From Hyperoodon ampullatus (taxonomy: Eukaryota > Chordata > Mammalia > Artiodactyla > Ziphiidae), in NCBI GenBank assembly GCA_949752795.1, contig OX457060.1:3587454-3651453 (forward strand): a stretch of 64,000 bases of DNA. The letters run 5' to 3'. Each line of letters begins with the position of its first letter. Position 1 is the first letter of the stretch. The notes under the pieces are model-generated. The model saw only the letters and a list, made by a program, of their open reading frames with translations. It had not been told where the DNA came from and did no database searches. A program made the translations under genes and the position numbers. This document shows, one piece after another, positions 61,198-64,000 of the stretch.

Positions 61198-61663
61198 CCT
61201 TTTATTGAAAAGAACAATCTTTCCTGCTCTGTGATGTCATTTATATTGTGAATCAAGCATCCATATATCGAGTGTTTCACTGAGCTTTCTTGGTCTGTTT
61301 GCTTATCTCTGTGCCAGTCAGTACCATACTATCAATTACAATGGCTTTACGACAAATGCTGATACCTGGTACAGCAAGTTGTCCTTCTGTATTTTCTTTA
61401 AGTGGTATGGATATGGGATATTCTTGACCATTTGCATTTCTACAATTTTTTTTAAACTTTGAGATATAATTGATGTATGGTGAACTGCACACACTTTAAG
61501 TTGTGCAATTAGAGCTTTGATGCGTGTATACAACCATGAAGCCATGACCACAATTAAGATAATGAATATAACCATCACTTCCCAAAGTTTCCTCATGTAT
61601 TGTTGTAATTCATTCTTTCCTACCTCCCAGCCCTGTCTTTAGGTAACTGTTCATCTGCTTTTT

Positions 61664-62342
61664 TTTTAATTAAAATTTTTTTTTAATTTTTATTTATTTA
61701 TTTTTGGCTGTGTTGGGTCTTTGTTGCTGCATGCGGGCTTTCTCTTGCTATGGCGAGTGGGGACTTCTGTAGTTGTGGCGAGCGGGGGCTACTCTTCGTT
61801 GCGGTGTGCGGGCTTCTCATTGCAGTGGCTTCTCTTGCTGCGGAGCACGTGCTCTAGGTGCATGGGCTTCGGTAGTTACAGCACATGGGATCAGTAGTTG
61901 TGGTGCACGGGCTTAGTTGCTCTTTGGCATGTGGGATCTTCTGGACCAGGGATCGAACCCGTGTCACCTGCATTGGCAGGCGGATTCTTTTTTTTTTTTT
62001 TTTTTTGGGGGGGGTAGGAGTTTATTAATTAATTTATTTTTGCTGTGTTGGGTCTTCATTTCTGTGCGAGGGCTTTCTCTAGTTGTGGCAAGTGGGGGCC
62101 ACTCTTCATTGCGGTGCGCGGGCCTCTCACTATCGTGGCCTCTCTCTTTGCGGAGCACAGGCTCCAGATGCACAGGCTCAGTAGTTGTGGCTCTCAGGCC
62201 CAGTTGCTCCGCGGCATGTGGGATCCTCCCAGACCAGGGCTCGAACCCGTGTCCCCTGCATTAGCAGGCAGACTCTCAACCACTGCGCCACCAGGGAAGC
62301 CCGGCAGGCGGATTCTTAACCACTGTGCCACCAGGGAAGCCC
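61664..62342 (-). mobile_element. CHR-type SINE, long form, antisense, containing another SINE
   Basis: Outer element: 61664-61989 plus 62303-62342. Target-site duplication tcatctgcttttt at 61651-61663 and 62343-62355. Its body begins 'tggctgtgttgggtctttgttgctgc'. Confidence 0.88.
61990..62302 (-). mobile_element. CHR-type SINE nested in a SINE, antisense
   Basis: T tail, 'tgctgtgttgggtcttcatttctgtgcg' to 'cgccaccagggaagccc'. Target-site duplication ggcaggcggattctt, itself SINE sequence, at 61975-61989 and 62303-62317. Confidence 0.92.
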
Positions 62343-62548
62343 TCATCTGCTTTTTATCACACAGGATTAATTTGCATTTTCTAGAATGTTATATAAACAG
62401 AACCATACAAAATGACATTTTGTATGTACAAAATATATACAAAAAGTATGTACTCTTTTTTTTTGTTTTTGATGGGGCTGGTTTCTTTCACTTAGGATAA
62501 TTATTTTGAGATTCACTTGTTGATGGAATTCGGCTGTTTCTAGTTTTT

Positions 62549-62875
62549 TTGTTTTTGGCTATGTTAGGTCTTTGTTGCTCCGCGCACGTGTTCTCTAGTT
62601 GCAGTGAGCGGGGGCTACTCTTTGTTGTAGCGCGTGGTCTTCTCATTGTGGTGGCTTCTCTTGCTGCAGAGCACAGGCTCCAGGCATGTGGGCTTCAGTA
62701 GTTGCAGCACTCGGGCTCAGTAGTTGTGGCATGCAGGCTCTAGAGCATAGGCTCAGTAGTTGTGGTGCACAGGCTTTGTTGCTCAGGCATGTGGGATCTT
62801 CCCGGACCAGGGATTGAACTCATGTCCCCTGCATTGGCAGGCAGATTCTTAACCACTGTGCCACCAGGGAAGTCT
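62549..62875 (-). mobile_element. CHR-type SINE, long form, antisense
   Basis: 'ttggctatgttaggtctttgttgctccgcgcac' to 'gccaccagggaagtct'. Target-site duplication ctgtttctagttttt at 62534-62548 and 62876-62890. Confidence 0.92.
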
Positions 62876-62924
62876 CTGTTTCTAGTTTTTGATTGTTACA
62901 AGTAATGCTCTTATGAACATTTGT

Positions 62925-63475
62925 TTGAGTCTTTGTGCGGAGTGGGGAAGATAGACCTCTCTAGCTAGGCCATTCTAGCAAGATTCCAAACCAAGGAGCC
63001 ATAAAATAAAGACTGATACAACATAGATAATAGTCTAAGGACTAACGTCCTTAGTATATAAAAACAACTATCTAGTAGGAGAATGGGCAAAGAACATGAA
63101 CAATGAGCTGACAGAGATGATTGTAGTAAAATACTTATTGCAGCATTGCTTGTTATAAGTAAAACACTGGCAGCAGTCTAAAGGACCATCAGTAGGCGAC
63201 AAGTAAGTTGTGATACATATCTTACTATACTGATATGGAATAATCTTCAAGAAGTTTGAGAACAGTGTGTGTAGGACAATGTGCTAGAGAGAAAGTAAGA
63301 GGGAAAAAATATATAAATGCTCATATGCATGGATGTCAGAGAAACTGACAGTGGTCGTCTTTGGGGATGGAAATTCGAGGGCTGGAAATAAGGGCTTGCA
63401 TGTAGACTTACTTTCTACTGTGTCTCCTATTCCGATTAAATTTTTTACAATATGTCTTTATTATCTTTAAGTTAG
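62925..63475 (+). repeat. Old L1 ORF2 end and 3'UTR, sense
   Basis: 'actggcagcagtctaaaggaccatcagtagg', 'gatatggaataatcttcaagaag', 'gaacagtgtgtgtaggac' and 'gaaactgacagtggtcgtctttgggg' follow a sense old-L1 3' end. It is the only clear sense L1 inside PCCB. Confidence 0.7.
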
Positions 63476-63544
63476 AAACTACAAATTAAAGCCTGTCACT
63501 CTCTCAAAACACCAAACATTGATTATCATTGTCTCCAGATGGCT

Positions 63545-63710
63545 TCACTTAAAGTGACTGATTAATTTTAGGCAAGCTGCACAGTATCACAGTGCCTCAG
63601 TTTCCTGATCTATAAATGGGGTGATAATAGTACCTAGGCTTTAATGACACAATCCCATGAAATGCTTAGAAAAATTCTTGGTGTGCAGCAAGCTCTGAAT
63701 AAGGGTCACC
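63545..63710 (+). repeat. MIR SINE, sense
   Basis: 'ggcaagctgcacagtatcacagtgcctcagtttcctgatctataaatggggtgataatagtacctagg' and the following text match MIR in order. Confidence 0.75.
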
Positions 63711-63980
63711 TGTTAGGGTGTTCTACAATGAATGACTGGTAGCCACACTGCAGGCCATTTTGCTGAGAGAGAACCAGGCAACAAAGATTTTTTGATAGAC
63801 AGTGAGGCAGGGAAAACGTGGGTCTTTAGTTTGGATATGCATCTGTGAGCTGCGTCCTAACCTGGTTTTGCCACCGCGTCACTATCTTCTCTGCGTTTGT
63901 CATCTTGGCTGTGTGAACTCTATGGCTCCATTGAGTTCTGGTGCTCTGAGATTGAACTTTCTGGAATTCTCTGGTTTCAG

Positions 63981-64000
63981 GACACCTCCTACCTGTTCAT
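63981..64000 (+). CDS. PCCB: PCCB exon 7, first 20 bases (cut by window end)
   Basis: After the acceptor tggtttcag the bases gacacctcctacctgttcat read DTSYLF plus two bases of the next codon. This is the expected continuation after FMVK of exon 6 and matches the start of the mammalian PCCB segment DTSYLFITGPDVV. The intron is phase 0. The remaining exons, with the C-terminal carboxyltransferase half, lie beyond the window. Confidence 0.93.

Larger units (their letters stand above)
61200..62920 (-). repeat. Old L1 pieces, antisense, split by SINEs
   Basis: 61450-61663 ('tgagatataattgatgtatggtgaactgcacac') continues after the SINE cluster at 62343 ('tcacacaggattaatttgc'), and again after 62875 ('gattgttacaagtaatgctcttatgaac'). 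Confidence 0.6.

Overview
This is vertebrate nuclear DNA, almost certainly from a cetacean. There are no bacterial, plasmid or CRISPR features. The lineage call rests on more than thirty copies of a tRNA-derived CHR-type SINE, recognisable by the run 'cttccctggtgg...ggttcgagccctgg...gggaagatcccacatgcc'. That family is abundant in whales and dolphins and shared in part with hippos and ruminants. The L1 copies have the L1 3' end typical of Cetartiodactyla. I cannot tell a toothed whale from a baleen whale by eye.

The only protein-coding gene I can support is PCCB, the beta subunit of mitochondrial propionyl-CoA carboxylase, on the + strand. Its first six coding exons are complete: 26968-27153, 29823-29942, 30941-31009, 33745-33801, 35863-35976 and 49845-49955. 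The first 20 bases of exon 7 (63981-64000) run off the end of the window. All splice sites are GT-AG, all six introns are phase 0, and the first 219 codons are open. They encode the transit peptide and the start of the carboxyltransferase domain. Exon 1 lies in a TATA-less CpG island with two NRF-1-like motifs, CCAAT boxes and a GC box, as expected for a nuclear gene of a mitochondrial enzyme.

Positions 1-26750 are intergenic and mostly made of repeats. They hold L2, MIR and L1 fragments, hAT (MER5-like) transposons, MaLR-like LTRs, and an ERV-L provirus remnant with both LTRs (about 11746-14010). They also hold one ancient LTR split by two L1 insertions over about 4.5 kb (19118-23591). The introns carry more L1 and SINE insertions. 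The largest is a full-length antisense L1 in intron 5 (41617-47970) with an 18-bp target-site duplication and both ORFs broken.

I found no new molecular system. The observations most worth following are these. A SINE inserted 11 bases inside intron 4 duplicated the exon 4 splice donor exactly. Twenty of 22 CHR SINEs inside PCCB lie antisense to it. A 97-99 bp block was copied locally into an LTR. An L1 appears to be internally deleted. Two SINEs appear to carry 3'-transduced flanks. All family names are from memory of consensus sequences, not from a database search.
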